Below are positions 24,865 to 33,822 of a DNA stretch of 58,181 nucleotides, piece by piece. This DNA is from Mycobacterium sp. D16Q13 (GTDB lineage Bacteria; Actinomycetota; Actinomycetes; Mycobacteriales; Mycobacteriaceae). Location of the stretch: NCBI RefSeq assembly GCF_002013375.1, contig NZ_MAEW01000026.1, forward strand, positions 1 to 58,181, in the 5' to 3' direction. The translations under genes and the position numbers were made by a program. The notes beneath the pieces were generated by a model, which saw only the letters and a program-made list of their open reading frames with translations, searched no databases and was not told the origin of the DNA. Position 1 is the first letter of the stretch. Each line of letters begins with the position of its first letter.

Positions 24865-25067
24865 TTCACCGGCTCCGCGGCCACTACGCATCAAGACCCG
24901 CCAATCCTCGTGAATCACGTTTTAAGCCAGCCATTCTGAGCCAAACCCGGAGTCTTGCCGCACGCCCCGGTGTGATCTAGAAAGTAAGAGCGGGACGGCG
25001 CGGCCTGCCTTCCCTTTCTCCTGTCGGCACTGTTGGATGTCGGGATGGTGTTCCTCGAGGAGCGGGC

Positions 25068-25685
25068 ATGACCGGCGCGAAGCGATTCTGGGTCGCGCTC
25101 ATGATTGGACTGACGGTCGGCGCCCTGACCGGGGTGTTGTTGCAGCGCTGGCAGGTTGCGCTGCTCGCGGTGGTCATCATGACCGCTGCCGTCAATGTCG
25201 TGTGGGCACTCACGGTGTTGTGGCCCATGGATCCCGACCAAACACGTGCCCGCGCGAGCAGCGAGGACATGGACGACGAGCTCGGCGACTTGGCAATGCT
25301 GCTGATCCTGGTGGCGAGCTTGTCCGCAATCGGGATACTCCTGATCTCAGCCAACGAGGAGGACAAGGGCACCTACGCGGGACTGTGCATCGGAGCCATC
25401 CTGACGGTGTGGGCGATGCTGCACACGATCTACGCCGCTCGATACGCGCGGATCTATTACCAGGGCATCGCCGGCGGTATCGACTTCAACTCCGACGTCC
25501 CGCCTCGCTACGTCGACTTCTACTACTTCTCCTTCAATCTCGGCATGACCTACCAAGTCTCCGACACCGCTGTCACCGCGTCTCACATCCGCGACGTGGT
25601 GTTGAAGCATTGTCTTTTCAGTTATATCTACGGCACGGTGATCATCGCGTGCACGATCAACCTGGTCATCAATCTCGTCGGCTAG
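25068..25685 (+). CDS. DUF1345 integral membrane protein
   Basis: A 205-residue protein with about five membrane helices and the DUF1345 signature PPRYVDFYYFSFNLGMTYQV, then SDTAVTASHIRDVVLKH near residues 145-180. The function of the family is not known. GAGGAGCGGGC precedes the ATG. Its stop is two bases from the end of the convergent acyl-CoA dehydrogenase gene. Bases 24865-25067 upstream hold no recognisable gene. Confidence 0.85.
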   Translation: MTGAKRFWVALMIGLTVGALTGVLLQRWQVALLAVVIMTAAVNVVWALTVLWPMDPDQTRARASSEDMDDELGDLAMLLILVASLSAIGILLISANEEDKGTYAGLCIGAILTVWAMLHTIYAARYARIYYQGIAGGIDFNSDVPPRYVDFYYFSFNLGMTYQVSDTAVTASHIRDVVLKHCLFSYIYGTVIIACTINLVINLVG

Positions 25686-25687
25686 GC

Positions 25688-26830
25688 CTAGGCGCCGCGT
25701 ACGCGCTGATACCGTGCGGTGTGAAAATCGCGATTGCCGAATTCTGACTCAATTGCGGTGAGTCGCTTGAAGTAATGTCCGATCGCCAGCTCCTCGGTCA
25801 TGCCCATGCCACCATGCAGCTGAACTGCCTCCTGCCCCACCAGGCGGGCGGCCCGCGCGATGGTCGCCTTGGCGGCCGACACCGCACGGGTACGGCGCGG
25901 ACCCTCGAGATTGAGCGAAGCCAAGTAAGAGGCGGCCACCGCTTGCTCGACCTCTATGTGCATGTTCACCATGCGGTGTTGCAACGCTTGAAAATTGGAG
26001 ATTGCCACGCCGAATTGCTGGCGTTGCTTGGCGTATGCGACCGTATCAGCCAGGACCTTCCGCAGCATTCCTACCGCCTCGGCCACCGTGGCGGCCGTGG
26101 CTTCGTCGAGGGCCGCATCGATCAGCGGCCAGGCCTCGTCCACCTCCGAGATTCGTGCCGAATCCGGTATGCGTAGGCCGGCGATCACCAAGTCGCTGGC
26201 GTGATGATCGTCGATTGTGCGGTAGTGATGTGCGGTGATTCCCTGGGGCGGACTCGCAGGGTCGAACGGAACCGCGAACAGCGTCAGACCCGCGGTGTCT
26301 GTGACATCGCCAGCGGTACGGGCGGTGATCAACAGATGGCTGGCGATCGGTGCGTCGCTCACCACGATCTTTTCACCGTCGAGCACCCAGTCGTGTCCCT
26401 CGCGACGGGCAGTTGTCCGCACGGAGTGAAACGATTGCCCCGAAGTTGGCTCCAGAGCGGCGAATCCCGTCACCACATCGCCGGCCGCAATCCCACCGAT
26501 CAGGTCCTTGGCCAGGTCGCTGTTCGAGCGCCGGAGCAGGCCGCCGCCGAGCACCACCGTGCCGATGAAGGGCTCTACGACGAGATGCTGTCCGAGCACT
26601 TCGGCGATGACCAGTACCTCCTCCGCGCCGCCACCCAGACCGCCACGGTCCTCCGGCAGCGGCGCGGCGAGAATGCCAAGTTCCTCAGCGAAGGACTTCC
26701 ACACCTGCGGCTGCCAGCCGACGTCCGAGCGCGCCGCACGGCGGCTGGTGTCCAAGGCGTAACGGTTGGACAGGAAATCCGAGACGGAATTCTTCAGGAG
26801 CTGTTGTTCGTCGGTGAGGCTGAAGTCCAT
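25688..26830 (-). CDS. Acyl-CoA dehydrogenase, beta-type partner
   Basis: A 380-residue flavoprotein of the acyl-CoA dehydrogenase family. It has a helical N-terminus (TDEQQLLKNSVSDFLSNRY), a middle barrel with the substrate loop, and the C-terminal VQLHGGMGMTEELAIGHYFK. It follows a second dehydrogenase gene by 21 bases. Such adjacent FadE pairs in mycobacteria form alpha2-beta2 heterotetramers that oxidise cholesterol side-chain or other branched acyl-CoAs. That function is known for the family but only inferred here. The chain length or ring substrate cannot be told. Confidence 0.88.
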   Translation of the reverse strand: MDFSLTDEQQLLKNSVSDFLSNRYALDTSRRAARSDVGWQPQVWKSFAEELGILAAPLPEDRGGLGGGAEEVLVIAEVLGQHLVVEPFIGTVVLGGGLLRRSNSDLAKDLIGGIAAGDVVTGFAALEPTSGQSFHSVRTTARREGHDWVLDGEKIVVSDAPIASHLLITARTAGDVTDTAGLTLFAVPFDPASPPQGITAHHYRTIDDHHASDLVIAGLRIPDSARISEVDEAWPLIDAALDEATAATVAEAVGMLRKVLADTVAYAKQRQQFGVAISNFQALQHRMVNMHIEVEQAVAASYLASLNLEGPRRTRAVSAAKATIARAARLVGQEAVQLHGGMGMTEELAIGHYFKRLTAIESEFGNRDFHTARYQRVRGA

Positions 26831-26851
26831 GGTGATGTTCGCTCTTGTCTG

Positions 26852-28081
26852 TCAGAGGCCCAGTTGGGCCTTGGCGAGGATGTTGCGTTGAATCTCGTTG
26901 GAACCCGCATAGATTGATCCCGCGCGGTCGTTGAAATAGTGCAGTGGCGCCACCGCCTGCCACAGCTCACCGCTGTGGTACCCGTCGGCGGGCGGGGTGT
27001 ACTCGACCACCGGACCGCCCGGCTTCGTGACATGGGGCTGATACACGCGGCCACGCGGGCCCGCGGCCTCCAGCGTCAGGGTGGTCAACGCCTGGGACAG
27101 TTCTGTTCCAAGAATCTTGAGCATCGAGGAGGCCGTGCCCGGATTGCCGCCACCGGCGACGACCGCCAGTACCCGGTGCTCGAGAACCTCCATCACGTCG
27201 ATACGTATCGCGAGATCGGCGAGCTTGGCGCTGAACACCGGATCGTCTGCCAGGGTGCCATTCTCGGCGGGTACCGACTGGGCGGCCGCGCTCAGCTGGT
27301 CCAGGCCCACCTGCAGCATGGGAGCCGCTGCCCCACCGCCGCGCTCGAACTCAAGGAGGTACTTGGCCACAGTCCATCCCTCATCGATCTCACCGAGGAC
27401 ATTCGTCTTGGGGACTCGTACGTTGTCGAAAAACACAACGTTCTGCACCTCCTCGCCCGAGCTCATCACCAGGGGCTTGACCTCGATCCCGGGTGAGGTG
27501 AAATCGATCAGGATGAAAGTGATACCGAGCTGTTTCTTCGGGCCCTTGGTGGTGCGGACCAGTGCGAACATCCAATTCGCCTCGCGGGCATGGGTTGTCC
27601 AGATCTTGGAGCCGTTGAGGATCAAGTCGTCACCGTCGGAGAGCGCCGACATCTGCAACGACGCCAGGTCCGAGCCGGACTCGGGCTCGCTGTAACCCTG
27701 ACAAAAGAAGACCTCCCCCGTCAGAATCCGGGGCAGGAAAAAGTCCTTTTGCTCCTGTGTGCCGAACTTGACGATTGCGTGCGCAACCATCCGAATGCCC
27801 ATGGGCGACAACGCGGGCGCCCCGGCAAGGGTCGATTCGACCGCGAAGATGTAATGCTGCGCCACGGTCCACGGCTGGCCACCGTGCTTCACCGGCCAGG
27901 CCGGTGCCGCCCATCCCTTCTCGTGAAGGATGGCCTGCCATTGCAGACTTGCCTCGTGATCGCTGTACACACTCGTTTGTAGGCGTCCGGCCGCGCGCAG
28001 AACCTCGGTGAGGTTCTTATCCAGGAACTCCCGGACCTCCGTGCGGAATTGTTCTTCCTCTGCCGAGAAGGCCAGGTCCAT
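26852..28081 (-). CDS. Acyl-CoA dehydrogenase, alpha-type partner
   Basis: A 409-residue acyl-CoA dehydrogenase. The start at 28081 gives MDLAFSAEEEQFRTEVREFL. The middle has FCQGYSEPESGSDLASLQMS, the flavin/substrate contact segment. The C-terminus has YAGSNEIQRNILAKAQLGL, typical of the larger chain in FadE heterotetramers. It is first in a two-gene operon and divergent from a TetR gene, with a long palindrome between them. Transcription is therefore probably controlled by that TetR, with an acyl-CoA as likely inducer. Confidence 0.9.
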   Translation of the reverse strand: MDLAFSAEEEQFRTEVREFLDKNLTEVLRAAGRLQTSVYSDHEASLQWQAILHEKGWAAPAWPVKHGGQPWTVAQHYIFAVESTLAGAPALSPMGIRMVAHAIVKFGTQEQKDFFLPRILTGEVFFCQGYSEPESGSDLASLQMSALSDGDDLILNGSKIWTTHAREANWMFALVRTTKGPKKQLGITFILIDFTSPGIEVKPLVMSSGEEVQNVVFFDNVRVPKTNVLGEIDEGWTVAKYLLEFERGGGAAAPMLQVGLDQLSAAAQSVPAENGTLADDPVFSAKLADLAIRIDVMEVLEHRVLAVVAGGGNPGTASSMLKILGTELSQALTTLTLEAAGPRGRVYQPHVTKPGGPVVEYTPPADGYHSGELWQAVAPLHYFNDRAGSIYAGSNEIQRNILAKAQLGL

Positions 28082-28126
28082 GTGCACTCCGTTGTGTCGA
28101 GGCTGCGTTGGGGAAGCGATAGATCT

Positions 28127-28160
28127 CATTAATCTGGATGCAAGTGCATTCAGATTAATG
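28127..28160. promoter_or_regulatory. 34-bp palindromic operator between fadE pair and tetR
   Basis: The outer arms CATTAATCTG and CAGATTAATG are perfect. The inner arms ATGCA and TGCAT flank an AG centre. Over 16 bases per arm only one position fails to pair (G against T). It lies 46 bases from both start codons. Position, symmetry and length fit a TetR-family operator that controls both directions. Confidence 0.65.
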
Positions 28161-28206
28161 CCCGTTCTGCCCCCAGGCAAATATCGGCTCCTGTAAGACT
28201 GGGTGG

Positions 28207-28833
28207 GTGTCATCCCCAGCCGGCCGCTCATACAGCGGTCTTCCCGCCGACGAACGCCTCGCGCGGCGTCGGCAACAGCTGCTGGAGGCGGGGCTCGACA
28301 TTCTCGGTGCCCCGGACGGACCCGGCGACCTCACGCTGCGCACCGTCTGCCAGCGCTCGGGTTTGGCGCAACGCTATTTCTACGAAAGCTTCGCCGACAA
28401 GGACGAATTCGCCACCGCGATCTTTGATTGGGCCGTCGAGGGCCTTACGTCGACCATCGAGGCCGAGGTGGCGGCGGCGCCGCCGCGCCAGCAGGTGAGG
28501 GCCGGTATCAGCAGCGTAGTGCGTGTCATCAACGCGGACCGTCGCATCGGGCAGCTGCTCTATAGCCCTAGGCAGGTCAATCCGGTTCTGGTGCGCAAGA
28601 GGTTCGAGGCCACGGCGATGTTTGTATCGCTGTTCGCTCAGCATCTGCGCGACTGGTTTCGCCGTGATGATGACGGCAGCCTTCCGGTGCTGGCCCATTT
28701 CGTCGTGGGGGGCGTTGGGCAGGCCGTCGCGGCATGGCTGAATCAGGACATCGCGGGCACCGAAGAGACCCTCATCGATCAGTTGGTCGACATGCTGCTG
28801 GCCCATGGGCCCGCACGTTCCACGCAACGCTGA
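28207..28833 (+). CDS. TetR-family regulator of the acyl-CoA dehydrogenase pair
   Basis: A 208-residue TetR protein. The helix-turn-helix is at about residues 20-65 (RRQQLLEAGLDILGAPDGPG, VCQRSGLAQRYFYESFADKD). A helical effector domain ends WLNQDIAGTEETLIDQLVDM. It is divergent from the FadE pair, and the 34-bp palindrome lies in the shared promoter. Regulators in this position in mycobacteria usually release DNA on binding an acyl-CoA. This is inference. The GTG start has no strong Shine-Dalgarno sequence. Confidence 0.85.
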   Translation: MSSPAGRSYSGLPADERLARRRQQLLEAGLDILGAPDGPGDLTLRTVCQRSGLAQRYFYESFADKDEFATAIFDWAVEGLTSTIEAEVAAAPPRQQVRAGISSVVRVINADRRIGQLLYSPRQVNPVLVRKRFEATAMFVSLFAQHLRDWFRRDDDGSLPVLAHFVVGGVGQAVAAWLNQDIAGTEETLIDQLVDMLLAHGPARSTQR

Positions 28834-28882
28834 AGGCCTACCGTCGCTGCCACTTACCCCTACCCCGGCCCGGTATCCTGAG

Positions 28883-29013
28883 GATTAGCTGATATCTCCA
28901 TGTGAGCTTCCTGATTTCCTTGACCACGATGTAGACAAACCTTCTGAAATTAATATATGCATATATCGCAATGTATTGAAGGGCCGCTCTGGCGGCGAGT
29001 TCGATTAGCTGAT
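28883..29013 (+). repeat. Pair of 11-bp direct repeats around an AT-rich palindrome
   Basis: GATTAGCTGAT occurs at 28883-28893 and again at 29003-29013. Between them the sequence is unusually AT-rich for this genome and includes the perfect palindrome ATATATGCATATAT (28953-28966). This is the whole upstream region of the small secreted protein gene at 29040. It may be a regulatory region with two identical protein sites. Confidence 0.4.
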
Positions 29014-29039
29014 CTTTGACAGAGTGGAGAGGTGTGGGC

Positions 29040-29315
29040 ATGAAGATGCTTACGGCAGTGAGTTCGGCAATGGTCGTCGGGGCGATCACCCTGATCGGGT
29101 CCCCGGTGGCAGCGGCGGCGCCCGAGCCGCCGCCGGTGTGTTACGCGAACCAGCCGAGCGTCGGCTCGACCGACTTCGATCCGTGTCTTGCCCCGGGCGA
29201 CATTGAGTACCAGCAGGGCGCGCATCAGCCGACCTACGAGGGCGCCAACCCGTTGACACCAACCGGGGTCAACCCATTCGTGCCGGACGGCACGAACAAG
29301 AACAACGCTGGCTAG
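29040..29315 (+). CDS. Small secreted protein with G-x-N-P repeats
   Basis: A 91-residue protein with a signal peptide (MKMLTAVSSAMVVGAITLIG, cleavage after AAAA near residue 27). The mature part has two cysteines and a C-terminus made of repeats of the form G-[AVT]-N-P-[LF]-x-P-x-G (ANPLTPTGVNPFVPDGTN). Similar repeats end the secreted proteins at 48599-48850 and 48876-49109, so these form a small family. GAGAGGTG precedes the ATG. Function unknown. Confidence 0.7.
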   Translation: MKMLTAVSSAMVVGAITLIGSPVAAAAPEPPPVCYANQPSVGSTDFDPCLAPGDIEYQQGAHQPTYEGANPLTPTGVNPFVPDGTNKNNAG

Positions 29316-29400
29316 CGCCCGCCGCGACGCGCGCGAAACACCTGACCGACACGCGGAAAAGCTCTTGAGAACACCATGCCGGGCAGCCAAGGATATGGGT

Positions 29401-30207
29401 GTGAATTACGGTGAGGTGCTTGAGAAGTTGGTCGCGTGGGCGACCGAGGTGGACGCTGTCCGGGCGGTCATTGTCACTGGGTCCGCGGCCGACGGGGACG
29501 TTCACCCCCTGTCGGACCGGGACATCGAGCTCTACGCATCCGACCCGGATGACCTGGCAGACGAGGATTCGTGGTGGGCATCGCTGGGCGAAGTTCTTGT
29601 GGTCGAGCGTCTGGAGGACGAGGACTCCGGGTATCAGACCCGGCTGATCTACTACGCCGGAGGCAAGCTTGACTTCACCCTGATTCCCGCCGAGGATCTC
29701 GCCGAGATGGAGCACGATCGGCCCTTCCAGGTATTGGTCGACAAAGACGGTCAGGCACCTGACCCGGACGCGGTGGGCACGCCCGACGGTGAGCTGCCCG
29801 CCGAAGAGGAGTTTGAGGAGAGCGTGCACTGGGGCTACGCCGCAGCGCTGATGTGCGCGAAAGCCGTGGTACGCGAGGAGCTCTGGTCGGCGAAACTACG
29901 CGACCAGGATCTCAAGGAAGAGCTGCTGCGCATCATTGAGTGGGACCACCGTGTTCGGTATGGAACCGGGCATGACACGCGCTATCTGGGTACCCGCATG
30001 AACAGCTGGATGGACGCTGAGGTCCGCGTCGAAGTCGAGGGCTGTTGGGCACATTTCGATGCCGACGACACCGTCAACGCACTGCGGCGCACGGTCGACC
30101 TATTCGCGCGGTTGTCGGCCCGTACGGGCACCGCCCTCGGTTTCGAACCGTTCCGGCACGAACGGCTGCGACGCGAGATCGAGCAGATCCTGTCGCTGCG
30201 CGCCTAG
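29401..30207 (+). CDS. ANT(6)-like aminoglycoside nucleotidyltransferase family protein
   Basis: A 268-residue protein with the nucleotidyltransferase motif VTGSAADGDVHPLSDRDIEL at about residues 24-43 (G-S...D-x-D type metal site) and the AadE/ANT(6) C-terminal fold (FEESVHWGYAAALMCAKAVV). ANT(6) enzymes adenylate streptomycin. Chromosomal homologues often have unknown substrates, so resistance is not implied. AAGGA lies seven bases before the GTG at 29401. An ATG at 29395 is an alternative. It is an isolated gene. Confidence 0.7.
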   Translation: MNYGEVLEKLVAWATEVDAVRAVIVTGSAADGDVHPLSDRDIELYASDPDDLADEDSWWASLGEVLVVERLEDEDSGYQTRLIYYAGGKLDFTLIPAEDLAEMEHDRPFQVLVDKDGQAPDPDAVGTPDGELPAEEEFEESVHWGYAAALMCAKAVVREELWSAKLRDQDLKEELLRIIEWDHRVRYGTGHDTRYLGTRMNSWMDAEVRVEVEGCWAHFDADDTVNALRRTVDLFARLSARTGTALGFEPFRHERLRREIEQILSLRA

Positions 30208-30215
30208 AAAGGCTC

Positions 30216-30833
30216 CTAACACCAGCACCCGCCGAGCACGGTGTTGGCATCGGTCTCTATGAACTGCTGTCCGATGATGGCTCCCGTGCGCGGATCGAAA
30301 TCTACGAGCGTGCTGAGGGGGTCATGGCGCAACCACACCGTCAGCGTCAAAGGTCTTTGTGCGCGGGCCGTTTCGTACGATACGAACTCGACACCACCGG
30401 GCTTGCCGAGCGCCAGCGCATCGGTCACTGCCTGCCGGATGCGGTATGCAGAAATCTCTTCTACCCGAAATGGCGTCCGCGCCCAGGCATACCCGGTTTG
30501 ACGACCGAAGTTTCGGAATTCTCCGCGCCGCTGATCGAGCTGATCGAGCTGTTGGGTGTCCCCGACTTGAGCCTCTATCGAAATGTGCGCCGGATAGATC
30601 ATCACCCGGAACAATCTCCGCCCGGGCAGCTCGCGCTGCATGGCGGACAACTCCCCGTCCAGCCGCGGCGCGCCGTACAGCGGGTCTCTCTCATCAATCA
30701 GTGCCCCGACCAGTGGCAATCTGCCCCAGTCCACTGGTGCGACGGCTGCCACGCCAGCGGCCGTGAACACTAGGAGTGCAACGCCAGCGATCACGACGCG
30801 CCGCCGGAGAGCGCCCGGCTGTCTCTCACTCAT
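30216..30833 (-). CDS. Membrane-anchored protein of unknown function
   Basis: A 205-residue protein. A basic N-terminus (ERQPGALRRR) is followed by one hydrophobic helix (about 13-33) and then a soluble exported domain with FRVMIYPAHISIEAQVGD, AYRIRQAVTDALALG and a Cys-rich end (LGGCWC). No domain was recognised. It is divergent from the S4-domain gene. Length and start follow the ATG that gives the shortest N-terminus before the helix. Confidence 0.6.
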   Translation of the reverse strand: MSERQPGALRRRVVIAGVALLVFTAAGVAAVAPVDWGRLPLVGALIDERDPLYGAPRLDGELSAMQRELPGRRLFRVMIYPAHISIEAQVGDTQQLDQLDQRRGEFRNFGRQTGYAWARTPFRVEEISAYRIRQAVTDALALGKPGGVEFVSYETARAQRPLTLTVWLRHDPLSTLVDFDPRTGAIIGQQFIETDANTVLGGCWC

Positions 30834-30924
30834 GCCTGACATTGTCCACCGGAACACACCCCTCCCCCTCGACGACGGATGACGCGCTCGAAGCTCGGAG
30901 CCTACGCCCTGCATGATGGACGTC

Positions 30925-31290
30925 ATGGAGTCGTCCCGCGTCGATCGGTGGCTGTGGGCGGTCCGACTGACGAAGACCCGGCCGGACGCCGCGGCGGCAT
31001 GTCGCGGTGGACATGTGCGCATCAACGATCGACCGGTGAAGCCGTCGACGGCGGTAGCCCCCGGTGACGAAGTACGCGTATTGGTGGGCGACACGACCCG
31101 AATCGTCAAGGTGGTGAGGGTGATCCAGAAGCGGGTTGGTGCCGCCGACGCCGTGACTTGCTACCTCGACCGAACACCTGCCCGGCCTGAGGTTCCACAG
31201 GTTCAGGTGGCGGCGCGCGACCGCGGCGCGGGCCGGCCGACTAAACGGGACCGGCGGATGCTGGATAAGTGGCGTACTGGCCGGGAATGA
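30925..31290 (+). CDS. S4-domain RNA-binding protein (Hsp15-like)
   Basis: A 121-residue protein. The S4 RNA-binding domain is at residues about 5-65 (RVDRWLWAVRLTKTRPDAAA, CRGGHVRINDRPVKPSTAV), followed by a basic tail (RGAGRPTKRDRRMLDKWR). This matches the Hsp15/HslR family, which in E. coli rescues stalled 50S subunits carrying peptidyl-tRNA. The ATG at 30925 starts directly before the domain. Two ATGs 9-12 bases upstream in frame are alternatives. Confidence 0.85.
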   Translation: MESSRVDRWLWAVRLTKTRPDAAAACRGGHVRINDRPVKPSTAVAPGDEVRVLVGDTTRIVKVVRVIQKRVGAADAVTCYLDRTPARPEVPQVQVAARDRGAGRPTKRDRRMLDKWRTGRE

Positions 31291-31294
31291 GCCG

Positions 31295-32911
31295 TCAGTA
31301 GACGTCGCGCACGTACCGATGGCTCCTGATGAGGTCATTGACGTACGCGTGCGCCGCTGCGGTGTCCATGCCGCCGCAGCGGGCGACGATCTCGTGCAAC
31401 GCCGCGTCGACGTCCTTGGCCATGTTCTCGGCATCGCCGCACACATACAGGTACGCACCGTCCTGTAGCCAGGCGAACAGCTCCGCCTCGCTCTCCAGCA
31501 TGCGGTGCTGGACATACTGTTTCGGTTCACCGTCGGCGCCATCTCGCGAAAAGGCGAGGTCGAGTCGGGTCAATACGCCCGAATCCACGAAACCCTGAAG
31601 CTCCTCGCCGTAGAGGAAACTGGTAGCACGGCGCCGGTCTCCGAAGAACAGCCACGAACGCCCGTGCGCGCCCGCGGCCTGGCGCTCCTGGAGGAAGCCG
31701 CGGAACGGCGCGATCCCGGTCCCCGGCCCGATCATGATGATCGGCACGTCGGCGGCCGGCAGCCGGAAGGTGTGATTGGGTCGCAGATGCACCCGTATTG
31801 TCTGCCCACGGTCGGCCAGAAATGTCGACGCCACACCGCCATAGATGCGATCGGCATCGGCGTATCGAATGGTCGCCACGGTCAGGTGCACGGTGTCGGG
31901 GTGCAGGGCTGGGCTCGATGCGATCGAGTAGTCACGGAACTGAAGCGGGCGCAGATTGTCGACCAGCTCGTCAACGGTCAACTCCCCCAACCTGATCAGA
32001 TCCAGAACATCTTTTCCGTACAGCCAGGAACCCGGCGCCGGAGTGACGTCGCCACCGAGTGCGGCGACCGCGTCCATGTTGTCCGTTCGGGTGGCGACCA
32101 AGGCGCGAAGAGTCCGTGAGGGGGTGCGGATTTCGAGATGATCGGACAGTAGTTCGGCGAGCGGCTCATCGTGGCCGGCGACCCGATGATCGGCACCGAC
32201 ACCCAACTCGGCGAGTATCGCCGCGACGAGCGAGGGATCGTTGGTGGCGTGCACGGCAATCGAATCGCCTGCCTCATAGGAGATTCCGGAGTCGGTGAGG
32301 TCCACTTCGTAGTGACGTACCTCCTTATCGGATTCGCTGCTGGTGAGCAGCCGGTTGACAAGCAGTCGCGCCTCGACGGGCTCGTTGCGGTCGCGCTTGG
32401 GTGGTACGGGCGCCTCCGTCACCACGGGCGTTGCAGTGGTACTGATGTGGCCGGCCGCCAGACGCTTGACGAGATCGGTGGTCCACTCCTTCGACTGCTG
32501 GAGATAGGGCCCGTCGATATCGACGCGTTCGGTCAGCCGGGCCGCGCCCAGAGCCTCCAGGCGTTGGTCCAGGAGTAGACCCGCGTTGCAGAAGAATTCG
32601 TAGCTGCTGTCACCGAGCGCGAGCACCGAGAAAGTCAGATGTTCCAGCCGATCGGCCGCCTCGGCGCTGATCGCCTCCCAGAACAGCAGCGCGTTATCGG
32701 GAAATTCACCGTCGCCGAATGTCGACACCACAGCCACGAAATGCGATGCGGATTGCAGATCTGCGACATCGACCTGGTTGAGTTCGATCGCCTCGGACTT
32801 GATGCCGGTGGCCTCTTCCAGGGCCTCGGAGAACGACATGGCAGCGTCCTCGGCATTGCCCATATCGGTGCCGTAGCCGACGATCAACGAGAAGTCCGGC
32901 TGGGCGGTCAC
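31295..32911 (-). CDS. Diflavin (CysJ-like) NADPH reductase, first copy
   Basis: A 538-residue reductase with an FMN flavodoxin domain at about 8-150 (VGYGTDMGNAED, STFGDGEFPDNALLFWEAI, LALGDSSYEFFC). An FAD/NADPH ferredoxin-reductase-like domain follows, with FRDYSIASSP (FAD), GGVASTFLADR, MIGPGTGIAPFRGFLQER (NADPH) and a C-terminal aromatic VRDVY. Layout equals the sulfite reductase flavoprotein alpha chain, but no cysI/hemoprotein gene is adjacent. A paralogue lies 8.7 kb away next to a glutamate synthase. Electron acceptor unknown. Confidence 0.88.
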   Translation of the reverse strand: MTAQPDFSLIVGYGTDMGNAEDAAMSFSEALEEATGIKSEAIELNQVDVADLQSASHFVAVVSTFGDGEFPDNALLFWEAISAEAADRLEHLTFSVLALGDSSYEFFCNAGLLLDQRLEALGAARLTERVDIDGPYLQQSKEWTTDLVKRLAAGHISTTATPVVTEAPVPPKRDRNEPVEARLLVNRLLTSSESDKEVRHYEVDLTDSGISYEAGDSIAVHATNDPSLVAAILAELGVGADHRVAGHDEPLAELLSDHLEIRTPSRTLRALVATRTDNMDAVAALGGDVTPAPGSWLYGKDVLDLIRLGELTVDELVDNLRPLQFRDYSIASSPALHPDTVHLTVATIRYADADRIYGGVASTFLADRGQTIRVHLRPNHTFRLPAADVPIIMIGPGTGIAPFRGFLQERQAAGAHGRSWLFFGDRRRATSFLYGEELQGFVDSGVLTRLDLAFSRDGADGEPKQYVQHRMLESEAELFAWLQDGAYLYVCGDAENMAKDVDAALHEIVARCGGMDTAAAHAYVNDLIRSHRYVRDVY

Positions 32912-33078
32912 AACACTCCCTCGCTCGCGCGCGCGGGGCTGGTCCCAGCGCTGGGTAAGGGCGACCTTACTTTGGCGAGCGAAGCCATGGGGATCTCCCC
33001 CCTCTTTTCCCTGCGTGGACCCCCTAACCCGATAGCATCCGTGGGTGGCCTGGCTTTAATTCTTGGTGGCACTACGAC

Positions 33079-33822
33079 GTGGTGGACGGCTACAAAGGTC
33101 CCCTGCTGTTCGGGTTCGTCGCGTTCGTGGTGACCTTCGTCGTGACACGCACGATCACGCGGCTTATCCGCGACGGAAAGGGGCCCTTTCACAACATTTC
33201 CGGCGGCGGTGTGCACATCCACCATTCGGTCCCAGGGGTGGTGTTGCTGATCGTCGGTGGTTTCACCGCGCTCGGGTCTCCGCCGCTGTCGGTATGGACG
33301 TACGTGGCGGGCCTGTTGGTGGGGGTCGGCGCGTCGTTGGTGCTCGACGAGTTCGCGATGATCTTCCACTTGGAGGATGTCTACTGGTCCAACGAGGGGC
33401 AGTTATCGGTCGACATGGTCACGCTCGCGTCCGCGTGTATTGGCCTGGCCGCTGTCGGTGTGTCACCGCTCAACGTGGACGGCCTAACCGGTGTGATCGC
33501 GATCGCTCGCGGGGTCGCGATGCTGCTGTTGCTGATACACCTTGCGCTGGTGGCGGTTACCGCACTCAAGGGCAAGTACCCCACCGCGATGATCGGGATC
33601 TTCATCGCTCCCGTCGCCTGGTGGTCCGCGGCGCGTCTCGCCCGCCCGACATCCCCATGGGCGCGGTGGCGCTATTCGGAGGAGAAGCTCGCGCGAGCAC
33701 GCGAGCGTGCCTTGGTATTTGACCGTCGGTGGGGTCCCGTGCGTCGGCGATGGCTCGACGCGATCGGTGGCACTCCAACCCCCGAGCTGCCTCACGCACC
33801 TACAGAATCGCGGACTCGCTGA
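33079..33822 (+). CDS. Conserved integral membrane protein
   Basis: A 247-residue protein with about six hydrophobic segments, a conserved-looking HNISGGGVHIHHSVPGVVLL near residue 40 (a cluster of histidines that could bind metal), and LDEFAMIFHLEDVYW near 90-105. The C-terminal 60 residues are basic and cytoplasmic. Homologues are widespread in actinobacteria, but I know no function. Its end overlaps the convergent DUF1802 gene by 31 bases. Confidence 0.7.
   Translation: MVDGYKGPLLFGFVAFVVTFVVTRTITRLIRDGKGPFHNISGGGVHIHHSVPGVVLLIVGGFTALGSPPLSVWTYVAGLLVGVGASLVLDEFAMIFHLEDVYWSNEGQLSVDMVTLASACIGLAAVGVSPLNVDGLTGVIAIARGVAMLLLLIHLALVAVTALKGKYPTAMIGIFIAPVAWWSAARLARPTSPWARWRYSEEKLARARERALVFDRRWGPVRRRWLDAIGGTPTPELPHAPTESRTR

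Noticed and set aside
29401..30207. Streptomycin-resistance gene
   Set aside because: The protein has the ANT(6)-family fold, but chromosomal relatives often have other substrates and sequence alone does not show resistance.
33000..33078. Longer upstream start for the membrane protein after the first diflavin reductase
   Set aside because: The extra residues lack conservation or signal features, and the GTG at 33079 begins just before the first membrane helix.
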